Position numbers and translations under genes: made by a program. Source: Acidobacteriota bacterium (GTDB taxonomy: Bacteria > Acidobacteriota > Terriglobia > Acidiferrales > UBA7541). Taken from it: a DNA stretch of 64,000 nt. Of this stretch, positions 44,407 through 53,776 are shown one piece after another (the stretch's first letter is position 1; each line of letters starts with the position of its first letter). The stretch lies in assembly GCA_003223215.1 (NCBI GenBank), contig QHYH01000081.1, positions 1 to 64,000 on the forward strand, read 5' to 3'. The notes under the pieces are model-generated. The model worked only from the letters and a program-made list of their open reading frames with translations, was not told the DNA's origin and searched no databases.

Positions 44407-45189
44407 ATGCTGCTCAAAAATCAAATTGCCTTGATCACCGGCTCGGGCCGCGGAATAGGCCGGGCCATCGCGCAGTTGTTCGCCAAGCAGGGCGCGGCGG
44501 TGTTTCTCGCGGCGCGCACAGAAAAAGAACTTGCCGCGGTTGCCAAAGAAATATCGGGGAGTGGCGGCACGGCCGAGTATGCCGACGCGGATTTGGCGCA
44601 AGAGGCTGCGTGTGTGCATGTGGTGGCCGCCGCACGCGAAAAGTTCGGCCGGATCGACATCCTGGTGAACAATGCGGGACAGTACGGCCCGCTGGTCCCA
44701 ATCGAAGAATATCCTCTGGCAGAATTCGACAAAGTCATTGCCGTGCACTTGCGCGCGGCATTCTTGCTGTCGAAGCTGGTGCTGGAGGAAATGTACACAC
44801 GCGGCTCCGGGGTGATCCTGAATATTTCCAGCATCTCCGCGAAAGCGGCCTACTCTTGGGGCTCCGGGTACGCCGCGGCCAAAGCGGGAATGCTCGGTTT
44901 GACGCGGGTTACGGCGGCGGAGGCGGCTCGCAAAGGTGTGCGGGTGAATGCGATTTGCCCTGGACCCGTCTCGGAAACGCGGATGTCGAAAGAGTTGGGT
45001 GCGGATTTGGCGAAGCGGCTTGGCATCAGCCCCGAAGAGCAACTGGCAGGCTTTCTGAACGGCTTGCTGCAAGGCCGCGCGCAAACGGCGGACGAAATTG
45101 CCCGCGCCGCGCTTTTCCTTTGTTCAGACCAGGCGAGCGCCATCGTCGGGCAATCCATCAACGTCGACGGCGGCGTGGCCTTCTACTGA
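44407..45189 (+). CDS. short-chain dehydrogenase/reductase (FabG-like)
   Basis: About 261 residues from the ATG at 44407 (MLLKNQIALITGSGRGIGRAI); the longer frame upstream is not needed. The Rossmann TGxxxGIG is TGSGRGIG. NNAG is VNNAGQYGP, the catalytic Ser is in NISSISA, and YxxxK is in SGYAAAKAG. The C-terminus LCSDQASAIVGQSINVDGG fits FabG-like 3-oxoacyl reductases or related dehydrogenases. NAD(P)H-dependent; substrate unknown. Its start lies just beyond the IS200-type element. Confidence 0.88.
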   Translation: MLLKNQIALITGSGRGIGRAIAQLFAKQGAAVFLAARTEKELAAVAKEISGSGGTAEYADADLAQEAACVHVVAAAREKFGRIDILVNNAGQYGPLVPIEEYPLAEFDKVIAVHLRAAFLLSKLVLEEMYTRGSGVILNISSISAKAAYSWGSGYAAAKAGMLGLTRVTAAEAARKGVRVNAICPGPVSETRMSKELGADLAKRLGISPEEQLAGFLNGLLQGRAQTADEIARAALFLCSDQASAIVGQSINVDGGVAFY

Positions 45190-45219
45190 GCCGATCGAGT
45201 TCGCGGCATGGGCAATTGG

Positions 45220-46503
45220 CTAGTGCAGTTCGTTCTTGTAGACGGCTCCGCCTTTCATCACAAACTTCACTTTCTGCAATTCCGTGATGTCCTTCAGCGG
45301 GTCGCCGGAGACGGCGACGAGGTCCGCCCATTTTCCCGCCTCGATGGTTCCCGTTTTGTCGCTCCAGCCGAGCAACTCCGCGGCGGTAGACGTGCCGGTA
45401 TGAATCGCTTCGATCGGCGTCATCCCGTATTGCACGTAATATTCAAACTCTTTTGCTTGATTCACTTTTTTCCAGTCAAAGCCGCCGGCATCGGTCCCCA
45501 GCGCTATTTTCACGCCTTTCTTCAGGGCCTTGCCAAAGTTCTCGCGCTGCAGATCCGCCATCTTCTGCCAGTTCCCGCCGCGGCCCGGTGCCACGTACAA
45601 GCCCACCGTCAGCGTCGGCACCCAATAAACGCCCTTGCGCACCATCTCGTCCATCAGCGCGTCCGTCAGGCCGTCGGCATGCTCAATCGTGTCCACGCCC
45701 GCGCGCAACGCCGCGGCGATTCCGTCGCTGCCAATGGCGTGGGCCGCCACTTTCTTGCCCAGGCGGTGCGCCTCATCCACAATCGCCTTGGCCTCTTCGT
45801 CGGTGAAGTTCACCATGCTGTGTAAAACGCCATCTCCCGCAAAGTGGTAACGCCGGTCGGAGTAATACTTGATCCAATCCGCGCCGTACATCACCTGCTC
45901 GCGGACCGCCTTGCGCGCGCCGTCCACGCCGTCGACATATTGCACGCCCGCGGGCAACTTCAGTTCCCACGAATAGCCGAGCAGCGGATACATCCCCGTC
46001 GGCGTCATCGCCCGCGTGGCCACCTGCATGCGCGGGCCCGGCACTTCTTCTTTGGCGATGGCCGTCTTCACATCTACGTCGGCGTACATCGCACCTTCGG
46101 TTTCCAGGTCGCGCATCGCCGTGAATCCGTGCGACAACGCAATTTGCGCATTGCGCGCCGCGAGAATCGCGCGGTAGGGGATGGACTCCTTCAATAATTG
46201 GTCGTCGTATTCCGCCGCGGTCACGTCGCCCTGCAGAAGAACGTGCGTGTGCACGTCGATGAAACCGGGGAGCACGGTTGTTTTGGAAAGGTCGATCACT
46301 TCCGCGCCCGCGGGAGCGCCCCCGCCCGGCGTCGCCGACGCGATTTTGTCGCCCTCGATCAAGATGAGCGCGTTCTCGATGGGCTTGTCGCTTTTTCCAT
46401 CGATCAACCTGCCGGCGCGGATGGCGGTGCGGTGCGGCGCTTGTCCCCCGGCAAAGACGGGAACCAGCGGGCTTGCCAAAACAAAAGCAAGAAAACGGCG
46501 CAT
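45220..46503 (-). CDS. exported amidohydrolase
   Basis: 427 residues. A signal peptide (FLAFVLASPLVPVFAGG) precedes an amidohydrolase barrel. The metal site is built from FIDVHTHV (HxH), IKYY (possible carboxylated Lys), VAAHAIGSDG, TIEHADGL and ALGTDAGGF (the Asp). The type matches imidazolonepropionase-like or Xaa-Pro-dipeptidase-like amidohydrolases secreted by acidobacteria. Its start ATG follows GGAGG. It likely hydrolyses peptide or cyclic amide substrates in the periplasm. Confidence 0.88.
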   Translation of the reverse strand: MRRFLAFVLASPLVPVFAGGQAPHRTAIRAGRLIDGKSDKPIENALILIEGDKIASATPGGGAPAGAEVIDLSKTTVLPGFIDVHTHVLLQGDVTAAEYDDQLLKESIPYRAILAARNAQIALSHGFTAMRDLETEGAMYADVDVKTAIAKEEVPGPRMQVATRAMTPTGMYPLLGYSWELKLPAGVQYVDGVDGARKAVREQVMYGADWIKYYSDRRYHFAGDGVLHSMVNFTDEEAKAIVDEAHRLGKKVAAHAIGSDGIAAALRAGVDTIEHADGLTDALMDEMVRKGVYWVPTLTVGLYVAPGRGGNWQKMADLQRENFGKALKKGVKIALGTDAGGFDWKKVNQAKEFEYYVQYGMTPIEAIHTGTSTAAELLGWSDKTGTIEAGKWADLVAVSGDPLKDITELQKVKFVMKGGAVYKNELH

Positions 46504-46688
46504 GGAGAGGTCCTCCTTCCGGACCGCAAGCCTATCAGAGACTCCTCCTTTCGTCGCCTCTCAAAGCGCCACGGTTCGCGGTGCCATCCGGCAGCTTCCC
46601 GCAAACGCGGGAATAATTCGACAATAAAGCACGGTTCGGCTAGCATTAGCGGCGTAGGATCCGGGAGCGGCGGAACTTCCCCGGTGAA

Positions 46689-48287
46689 ATGAGCCGCTCC
46701 GAACACCATGGGAAATTCAGAATGCATTTCCAGGGAGAAGACGTGAGCCAATCCTCTCTTGCGAGAACCCCTGATAATCTTGTTAAGGAAGAATCGCGCC
46801 GCAGCACGCGCCTCGACCGCTGCGTCCCGCTGATCGTCTTCGGCGAAGGTCGCGTGGGCGAGCCGTTTGTCGAGAGAACCGTTTCCACCAGCGTGAATCT
46901 GCACGGCTGCCGCTATCCTTCCCGCCACGACTATGTCGTCGGAACCTGGGTCACGCTGCAAGTCGTGGGCTTGAACGTAGAGCCCAAGCCTCCGGCGGTT
47001 CGGGCTAAGGTATGCTCGATTCATGCGTCGCCAAACAGCCGCGAACTGCAGCAAATCGGCGTCGAACTCGAGCATCCTGCGAACGTCTGGGGCATCGTTG
47101 CAGCGCCGCCGGACTGGTTAAGTTCTGGGGAAACCCCGGCGACATACACGGCAGCAGCCGCCGTGCCGGCAACCCAGAAAATCGACAAAGAGACCGGCGA
47201 AGCGGAAGAGCCACCCTCCATGCCCGGGCCCAAGTTGGCCGAGGTCGCCACCTTTCCTTCGCCTTCGCCGGTTGCGCCGAAGCCGCAGGCTCCCGTGCTC
47301 GCCGAAGCTGCCAAACCACAGCGCATGGTGGTCACACCGGATGGCCTCGTCAGCGCGCTTCAGGGCAGGCTGCAACAGGCGGTCGAGAAAGCCGTGCGAA
47401 CCGCGGTGGCAAACCAATTGGACGAGGCCGTGCGCAATGCCGTCGCGGCGATCGACGAAGTCCGCCAGTCCAGCATTCGTGAAGTTCAGCAGCTCGCTCC
47501 CGCGCGCACGGAGCCAACCGCCGGCGAGTTTGCCGCCAAAGACGAAATCGCCGCGGCGATCTCCGCTCGCTGGCAGGAAGAAATGGAGAAACACCGCGTC
47601 CACGCCGAAGAGTTGACGCAACGCCTTGCCAGCCAGGCCGCCGAACTCAAGCGCGAGCTCGATCGCTGTGAGGAGTTCCTCGAAGCGATGAACAGCGAAC
47701 TCGAGCCCCGGGCTGAGGCGCGCCTCAATGAAGCGGTGGCGCGTGCAGCTTCGGAGTTTGACGGCGCCGCCGCCCGAGCCATCGAGCGGCGTTACGAGCG
47801 GTTTCTGGAAAACACGCAATCCGCCCTTCAGGAGGCGCTGCTCAAACTCGATGCGCGCTCGGCGGAAGCGCAAGCTCTCGTGCAGGGCTCGCTGAACTCC
47901 ACGCTTGCTGCCCTCCAGCGGCAGGCGGACTCGCAGATGAACGTGATTCTGTCGGAAACCAAAGACCGCGCCGCCTCCGCCCTTGCCTCACTCGACGCAG
48001 AGAACCGCGCGGCTTGCGAGGTCCGCCGCCAGGCTCTCGAAGCGGACGTCTCCCGGGCTGCCGAACGCTCGACCGACCAGTTTCGCAAAAGCATGAAGGC
48101 GTTTCTCTACTCCTGTCTTGTCGCGGCGGTTAGCGCGGTCGACGAACACTCCAAGGCGACCCTGGCTAACCTCACCAAGGACAACGGAAAATCCTTGCGC
48201 GAAGGTCATGAGCCGGGCAGCGCCTCCGCGATTCCCGAAGGTCCGGAGATTCTCCAGCCGCCGGATAATGATCCCGTTACGCATTAG
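46689..48287 (+). CDS. PilZ-like protein with long coiled-coil C-terminus
   Basis: 532 residues. Residues about 30-140 resemble a PilZ domain: RRSTRLDRCVPLIVFGEGRVG, then VSTSVNLHGCRYPSRHDYVVGTWVTLQV. A Pro-rich linker (about 150-220) follows. Residues about 230-500 are highly helical and Ala/Glu/Arg-rich, with coiled-coil heptads as in EEMEKHRVHAEELTQRLASQAAELKRELD and similar. A hydrophobic stretch near residue 475 (FLYSCLVAAVSAV) may be membrane-associated. It could link cyclic-di-GMP sensing to a long rod. A strong terminator follows. Confidence 0.72.
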   Translation: MSRSEHHGKFRMHFQGEDVSQSSLARTPDNLVKEESRRSTRLDRCVPLIVFGEGRVGEPFVERTVSTSVNLHGCRYPSRHDYVVGTWVTLQVVGLNVEPKPPAVRAKVCSIHASPNSRELQQIGVELEHPANVWGIVAAPPDWLSSGETPATYTAAAAVPATQKIDKETGEAEEPPSMPGPKLAEVATFPSPSPVAPKPQAPVLAEAAKPQRMVVTPDGLVSALQGRLQQAVEKAVRTAVANQLDEAVRNAVAAIDEVRQSSIREVQQLAPARTEPTAGEFAAKDEIAAAISARWQEEMEKHRVHAEELTQRLASQAAELKRELDRCEEFLEAMNSELEPRAEARLNEAVARAASEFDGAAARAIERRYERFLENTQSALQEALLKLDARSAEAQALVQGSLNSTLAALQRQADSQMNVILSETKDRAASALASLDAENRAACEVRRQALEADVSRAAERSTDQFRKSMKAFLYSCLVAAVSAVDEHSKATLANLTKDNGKSLREGHEPGSASAIPEGPEILQPPDNDPVTH

Positions 48288-48310
48288 CGAGAATTGGGCT
48301 CTTCGAAGGG

Positions 48311-48352
48311 AAAGGGCCAGCCGCTTGCTCAGTGCGGCTGGCCCTTTTCTTT
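48311..48352 (+). terminator. strong rho-independent terminator
   Basis: GGGCCAGCCGC-loop-GCGGCTGGCCC is an 11-bp perfect stem followed by TTTTCTTT, just after the PilZ/coiled-coil gene. The A-rich left flank suggests it could also work for the opposing gene at 48439. Confidence 0.9.
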
Positions 48353-48438
48353 CCCTGATTGCACCTGCGTCACTCCTGAAGGAGGCAGGAGTGATGGTTC
48401 TGCGTGTGCTCTGGCTGAGACTGCAAACCCGGGTTCTC

Positions 48439-48771
48439 TCAGTTGGCGGGCTGCTCCGAACCAGGACGCCGGAACGGACGGCGCGCCAGGTCTTCGACGC
48501 TCGAGATCCCGTGCCGAACCGCAAGCACGGCAGGATGCTGGCTGTCCGCAACCCGGTCCACGGTCAGTGCCCAGCCCCGCTGCAGCATATACAAACTGAC
48601 CATGGCTCCGGCAATGGCCAAAAACGCCATGACAAACAGCGCAAACGCCGCCAGCAGTTCCTGCACAAAATAAAGCTGCAGCGCAGCGATCGTGCCAAGC
48701 AGCCGCCACATCCACTTGCGGTCCTTGTCTTGGTCTTTCTTGGTCTTGCTGTGGCTCCCACCCATGCTCAT
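48439..48771 (-). CDS. small two-span membrane protein
   Basis: 110 residues: a charged N-terminus (KTKKDQDKDRKWMW) and two hydrophobic segments close together (GTIAALQLYFVQELLAAF and FVMAFLAIAGAMVSLYML), then a charged tail. It is an inner-membrane protein of unknown family. It lies convergent to the PilZ/coiled-coil gene across the terminator. Confidence 0.65.
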   Translation of the reverse strand: MSMGGSHSKTKKDQDKDRKWMWRLLGTIAALQLYFVQELLAAFALFVMAFLAIAGAMVSLYMLQRGWALTVDRVADSQHPAVLAVRHGISSVEDLARRPFRRPGSEQPAN

Positions 48772-48780
48772 GGACTGTTC

Positions 48781-49896
48781 CTACCCCCGGCTTGCAAAAA
48801 CGACTTGAATCGACACCCCTTTGATGCCCGGGCCTGCCCTATTGGGCATGTTCGCTTTACCTGTACGATTAGACACCTCGTAAAGACCGAAAATCGATGG
48901 TACGAAAGTTACATTTTGGGCTCTAAACGGTTCTGCTAGTACCGCTTCTACTAACCTTAATATACCGTATGCCGCTGATAACAAATCAGTTGGCTCACCA
49001 TCACTTTCGCCATAGTTTTCGCCCGGTTTTCCCTGTACCTCCTGTGGAAAACCTGACCGATCGTACAGGGGGCCTGGCCGCCTTTGTGGTGATTCCGGCA
49101 CGTCCTCCGTATCGGACCGTGGCAGGAGACGCTCGGATCGCGACGCCGGGCGCAAGCGTTCGGGTCAGAATGCTTTCTCATCATCGGGGCGGGAAGCGGC
49201 GGGTTTTGTGGCGCTAGCGACAGATTGCTATAGCAACCTGGTCATCGAGTCAGTCTCCTGCGATTCGCGAAGGTCGCTGCGGGCCTTCCCTCTGGTCGAA
49301 CGCCGTCAAAGCGCTTCGCGAGCTCGGCTTGGAAGCCAGCGTGATGGCTCGAGCGCCGGTTGTTCGAGCGGAATCTGACCCGAACGCCCGCACGGTCGCT
49401 CATTGCTCAGCAGGAATTCAGTGCGATCAGCGGCATTGCCACTGTATCTCGATGCATCGAGCAGCCCTGCAAAAGATCCCGCTCGAAGCGCCTGGCAAAT
49501 CGGAAAAGTCCGCGAACGCGATTCGCCCGCCTTGGAATGGTTCGGTAACCGGTTCATGGGAACTTGGCTCCCTGCGCGTCCGGGAATGCACAGATTCGAA
49601 GGCCTTCTGGCACACCAGCTTCCCGGGCTTCGGTCGCCTTCATTGAGGAATTCGACAGCTGGTTCGCTTCGCGCTGGCCACGGTCTGCCACAGCGTGGCG
49701 CTTCCGAGTAAGGGTAGGGAGCGCGCCGCTGGCTTTGGCAACGCGCAGGCAATCCGCCTCATTTCAGGCGTTTCGTTCGCAAACGCCCGGTGCGACATGC
49801 GGCCGATGAGATGCGATGAGATGCGCCGCCACGCGAGCTCGCAACGTTCCCTCCTTCCCGTGGGTGGTTGCGAGGCGCTCCCGGAAAGAGGCTGGC
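48781..49896. other. 1.1-kb gene-free stretch
   Basis: ORFs are present on both strands but none shows a recognisable domain, a good start or normal composition. It may be decayed DNA or contain an RNA I cannot see. I found no tRNA-like cloverleaf, CRISPR-like repeats or obvious mobile element here. Confidence 0.5.
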
Positions 49897-50379
49897 CTAA
49901 TTCGCTTTCAAGGGGTAACCGAGGTCGAAGGGCAACTTACCGTCGACGCGGAGAACTTTCACCGAACTATTGATGGAGTAGACGTCGACAATGCCCACTG
50001 CGCCGGGTATCGCTTCGACGGTACGCAGCAAATCCTCATCATTCTCCACAATCTTCACGGTAAGCCGGGCTTCGTTCAGCCTGCCGATGAGAGCCTTGAC
50101 GTCGCCGGGCGCGGCGCCAAACAGTTTTTGCGCGGCCAGGCGCATCTCCGGAGATTCCGGATCCCTCATCACCAAAGTGAAATTCTTTCCGTCGGGCCAC
50201 GTTTTCTGAACGCCCTTGCACAGTTTCGCCAGGTCTGCAAGCGAAACGTCGCTCAGCCGGCTTCCCGCAGAGACCACTACCGCCATGTTCTTGATTCCGG
50301 CAAACGTCCCCGCGGTCACGAGCAAAGCGGCCAGAATCGCACTCGCCCGCAACCGCTTTGCCCATCCCTGTAGATTCAT
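49897..50379 (-). CDS. PBP-like (phosphate-binding-type) exported protein
   Basis: About 160 residues from the ATG at 50379, with a signal peptide (LRASAILAALLVTAGTFAGI). The mature part reads MAVVVSAGSRLSDVSLADLAKLCKGVQKTWPDGKNF and PGAVGIVDVYSINSSVKVLRVDGKLPF. It resembles one lobe of PstS/ModA-like periplasmic binding proteins (the family of short acidobacterial proteins with the S-D-[VL]-S-x-x-L-A-x-x-F/L-x-G motif). It is half the usual size and may bind phosphate-like anions or act in another assembly. The start is uncertain because the ribosome-binding site is weak. Confidence 0.72.
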   Translation of the reverse strand: MNLQGWAKRLRASAILAALLVTAGTFAGIKNMAVVVSAGSRLSDVSLADLAKLCKGVQKTWPDGKNFTLVMRDPESPEMRLAAQKLFGAAPGDVKALIGRLNEARLTVKIVENDEDLLRTVEAIPGAVGIVDVYSINSSVKVLRVDGKLPFDLGYPLKAN

Positions 50380-50616
50380 TGCAACACGCTCGCGAGCGAG
50401 TATGTTCACTTCTGTCGTTTGTTGGCAAGTGTCGGTTTCAACGCATGTGTCCAAACTTACGATTCGCCGGCGTCGAGCGATCCTCCCTACCGTCCGCCCT
50501 TTATCCTTCCGTACCACCTGCCCCATCGGTCAGTACCAAGCTCATTCCGTGCTGCGCTACGTTCAGGGACTAGGGCTTAATCCTGAGTTCAATTTCCGAA
50601 CAGGGAGTGATTGGCC

Positions 50617-52140
50617 ATGGTTCGTTTCGCCGCGCGTTGGTTCCTACTGATTTTTCCCGGCGTCTTTGCCGCCAGCGCGTTCGCGCAGACGGCCGCGCCG
50701 CATGTGGAACCGGCATCCCACCGTGCCGCTCACGCCTCGCCCTTCGCTCCGCTCCCGCAACAGCTTTTTGGCGCCATTCCTCTTTCCACCAGGTCCGAGG
50801 AAGCGCGCAAAACCCTCGAGCTGGCCTGGGATAAGTACGAGAACGCCATGTATCAGCCTTCCGCCCAGCTGGCTCGCCAGGCCGCCAAGAAAGACCCGCA
50901 CTCGGCGCTCAGCTACGCCTTGGTCTCTTTTGCTGCTCGGCGCGGCATGCCGGATGCTGCCGCGCTCGCCAAGGCCAAGGCCCTGCTCTCCCGCGCGACT
51001 CCCGACGAACGGCTCTTGGTTCGTTGGATGACCGACATCCAGGACGACAACCTGCTTCCCGCCATCGCCAGCATGAACGATCTGTTGAAGCGCTATCCCC
51101 GCGACAAGCACGTCCTGTACATAACCGGCGAGTGGCTTTTCCTCCAGCAGGACGATGATCGCGCGAAAACCTTGCTGGAAACCGCTTTGCAGGTCGATCC
51201 CGATTTCCCCGCTGCCCTCAACCGTCTCGGTTACCTGTATCTCGATTCCAGCCATCCCGATCCTGCCAAAGCGGTCGCTTCTTTGAAGCGCTATGCCGAA
51301 GTGGAACCGGCCTCGCCCAATCCGCAGGATTCGCTTGGCGAAGTCCTCCGGGAAGCGGCCGACGACCAGGACTCCCTTGAGCGCTATCGTGCCGCTTTGC
51401 AAATTGATCCCGCCTACATCAGTTCGCAGTATGGCTTGGGCAATACCCGCACGCTGATGGGCGATTTCGCGGGGGCGCGTCGCGAGTACGATCGCGCCAT
51501 CCCCATGGCGCAGAATCTGCTGGACGAACTTTATGTCAAGTATCTGAAAACTCTGGTCTACTTTTGGGAGGGCCAGGCGGAGGAAGGCCGCAAAGCGCTT
51601 GCCGCCCTTGCCGAGGAAGCCGCGGGAAAGAAAGAGCCGAACTCGCAATTTCAGGTCGGGATGGCCCAGGCCATGCTCGCCGCCGATCCGCAATCCGAAC
51701 TCGACGGGCTCAAGTCCCTTTCCTCGTTCTTGGATAAGCCCCTCGCGGGCATGAACGACTCCGACCGCGGGATCGCACGTGCCGCGGTCCTGCGCGAGCG
51801 CGTCCGAGTCGAGGCGCAGCGCGGAGCCTCGCGCGAGGCCGATCAGGCCATTGCCGAGCTAAGGGCGCTGGCCGCCGCTTCGCGCAATCAAGCGATCCGA
51901 GGCTACTTCGAATCCGCTTGCGGCTACGTGCTTTTCTCGCGGCGCGATTTTGCCAATGCCGCCGACGAGCTGGCCGCCGATCCGCATTCGCCGCTGGCCC
52001 TCCGGCAATTGGCGGTCGTTCAGGAAAAGCTCGGAAATGCTGCGGCGGCTGAAGCTGCCCGCACGGCCCTGAAATACCATCGCAGCTCGGAAGCCGAATG
52101 GTTTCTTGCGACACACACGAACGCCGGCGGCACAAACTAA
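50617..52140 (+). CDS. secreted TPR protein
   Basis: About 507 residues from the ATG at 50617, behind AGGGAG. A signal peptide (FLLIFPGVFAASAFAQ) exports it. TPR units follow, for example RAKTLLETALQVDPDFPAALNRLGYLYL and RYRAALQIDPAYISSQYGLGNTRTLMGDFAGARREYDRA, with more degenerate repeats to the end. It is a likely periplasmic scaffold. No neighbour identifies its partner. Confidence 0.8.
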   Translation: MVRFAARWFLLIFPGVFAASAFAQTAAPHVEPASHRAAHASPFAPLPQQLFGAIPLSTRSEEARKTLELAWDKYENAMYQPSAQLARQAAKKDPHSALSYALVSFAARRGMPDAAALAKAKALLSRATPDERLLVRWMTDIQDDNLLPAIASMNDLLKRYPRDKHVLYITGEWLFLQQDDDRAKTLLETALQVDPDFPAALNRLGYLYLDSSHPDPAKAVASLKRYAEVEPASPNPQDSLGEVLREAADDQDSLERYRAALQIDPAYISSQYGLGNTRTLMGDFAGARREYDRAIPMAQNLLDELYVKYLKTLVYFWEGQAEEGRKALAALAEEAAGKKEPNSQFQVGMAQAMLAADPQSELDGLKSLSSFLDKPLAGMNDSDRGIARAAVLRERVRVEAQRGASREADQAIAELRALAAASRNQAIRGYFESACGYVLFSRRDFANAADELAADPHSPLALRQLAVVQEKLGNAAAAEAARTALKYHRSSEAEWFLATHTNAGGTN

Positions 52141-52204
52141 CTTTGCGTCCCTGCCACCAGTTAAAGCGGTGCTAGCCCGGTGCTAGCCCTGGTGAACGGG
52201 CCTG

Positions 52205-52222
52205 GCCTGCCGCTCGGCAGGC
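52205..52222. terminator. perfect GC-rich hairpin between convergent genes
   Basis: GCCTGCC-GCTC-GGCAGGC forms a 7-bp stem in the gap between the convergent TPR and glsB-like genes. There is no T-tract. It may act as a bidirectional stop or be a dispersed repeat. Confidence 0.45.
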
Positions 52223-52293
52223 ATGAAAGCGATGGCTGCGACTTCCCTTGGGCGGAAGCGCACCTCGCTCAACCGCTCTGTCGCATTTCTCGG

Positions 52294-52536
52294 TTATTTC
52301 TTCTTCAGCAGCCGCGTGATCCACACCAAAATCACCGCTCCAACAAAGGAAACGATAATCGATCCGATCAATCCGCCGGCGTGGAGCCCCAGCATGCCGA
52401 ACACCCAGCCACCTACGACGCCCCCGAGGATCCCGAGAATGATGTCCGCGACAATTCCATAGCCGCCGCCCTTCATCACTTGGCCGGCAAGCCACCCGGC
52501 AACGAGCCCCACAACAATCCACGTAAGGAATCCCAT
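52294..52536 (-). CDS. GlsB/YeaQ/YmgE-family membrane protein
   Basis: 80 residues: three Gly-rich hydrophobic segments (LTWIVVGLVAGWLAGQVM, IVADIILGILGGVVGGWVFG and LIGSIIVSFVGAVILVWI). This matches the GlsB/YeaQ/YmgE small stress-associated membrane-protein family. It likely sits in the inner membrane. Its exact function is unknown. Convergent with the TPR gene. Confidence 0.9.
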   Translation of the reverse strand: MGFLTWIVVGLVAGWLAGQVMKGGGYGIVADIILGILGGVVGGWVFGMLGLHAGGLIGSIIVSFVGAVILVWITRLLKKK

Positions 52537-52671
52537 TTTGGATCCTCCTGTTCGATCGTCTGGGAAGCCCCCAACGCGAGTCCCATTTAGAACGCCAACT
52601 TGCCCAATGTCAACTGGACGGAATACACTGGCTCAAGAAAAAGATTCATCGCCCGTCCCCGGAGAGAGAGG

Positions 52672-53607
52672 ATGATTCCCAGGGTTGCTTTGTCTTTGCT
52701 CGCATTCGTTTTTCTGGCGGGCGCCTGCTCGAAGTTTCTAACCGACAAAAGCGCCGAGCCCGTTCCGGGGCAAGCCATCCCGCATCCGACCATCGTCTTC
52801 ATAAGCGACTTCGGAGTCGCCAACGACGCGGTGGCCATCTGCAAAGCGGTGATTGTCGGCATCGCCCCCGATGCCCGCATCATGGACATCACGCATCAAG
52901 TCACTCCCTATTCGATCGAGGAAGGCGCGCGTTTTCTGCTGGGCGTGACGCCTTACTACCCTTCGGGCACGGTTTTTCTCGCGGTGGTTGACCCCGGGGT
53001 GGGCACGACGCGCAAAGCCGTCGTCGTCAAAACCAAGAAAGGCCAGTACTTCGTTCTTCCTGACAATGGCCTCATTACCCCGGTCGTCGACCGCGACGGC
53101 CTCGATTCGGCCCGCGAAATCACCAACACCGACTGGATGATCCAGTCCCCCATTTCCTCTACTTTTCATGGCCGCGACATCTTCTCTCCGGTCGCCGCGC
53201 ATCTGGCCGCCAGTGGAGATTTTTCTCTGGTTGGCCCGGAGATTTCACAGCTCGTCCGCCTGAATCCAAAAACCGCCGTCATTGCCGACAATGGCATCTC
53301 CGGCGACCTGATCGGCGTCGATGATCCGTTTGGCTCGCTCATCACCGATATTCCCGGAGACGAATTCAAGAAACTGGCGTACCGTCTCGGCGACAAGGTC
53401 CCCTTGCTCATCGACAAGAAGCCTGTCACTTTACCTTACGTCAAGACCTTCATGGACGTCGCGGTCGGCGATCCTCTGCTTTACGTGGACTCTCGCGGGC
53501 GCGTCGGCATCGCCGTCAACCAAGGCAGCTATTCCAAGCAGTTCGAGGTCGCCCCGCCCGGCACCATCTTTATACCCCGCAAAGGCGTCGCCCTCAAAAG
53601 CAAGTGA
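52672..53607 (+). CDS. exported SAM hydrolase/SAM-dependent halogenase family protein
   Basis: About 311 residues from ATG 52672. A hydrophobic leader ends in LAGACSK, an imperfect lipobox, so the protein may be a lipoprotein. The catalytic fold matches SAM hydroxide adenosyltransferases (DUF62): TIVFISDFGVANDAV (Asp motif), VVDPGVGTTRKAVVV, FVLPDNGLITPV, FHGRDIFSPVAAHLA and GVDDPFGSLITDIP. Those enzymes split SAM to adenosine and methionine, or use halide. Finding one exported is odd because SAM is cytoplasmic. Its location just upstream of the thiolase does not suggest a pathway. Confidence 0.88.
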   Translation: MIPRVALSLLAFVFLAGACSKFLTDKSAEPVPGQAIPHPTIVFISDFGVANDAVAICKAVIVGIAPDARIMDITHQVTPYSIEEGARFLLGVTPYYPSGTVFLAVVDPGVGTTRKAVVVKTKKGQYFVLPDNGLITPVVDRDGLDSAREITNTDWMIQSPISSTFHGRDIFSPVAAHLAASGDFSLVGPEISQLVRLNPKTAVIADNGISGDLIGVDDPFGSLITDIPGDEFKKLAYRLGDKVPLLIDKKPVTLPYVKTFMDVAVGDPLLYVDSRGRVGIAVNQGSYSKQFEVAPPGTIFIPRKGVALKSK

Positions 53608-53776
53608 AGATCGGCCCAAAGGTGGCATTCTCCGAACGCATCGGAAGTGGCGGTTGCATTTTTTCTGCGCGCGCCCAACAATGAAGTCGTATCGGGAGGG
53701 CCGCGGTTGTTCGCAGCGCATCTAGGAAATACCAAAGTCACGGATGACCGGTCGCCGATGGCGGTCAGAGGTTGCC

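Noticed and set aside
48781-49155. A 124-codon minus-strand ORF in the gene-free stretch
   Set aside because: No ribosome-binding site, signal or domain, and the composition is not protein-like.
52168-52190. Tandem GTGCTAGCCC in the gap after the TPR gene
   Set aside because: Two 10-bp copies only; no pairing or context that supports a function.
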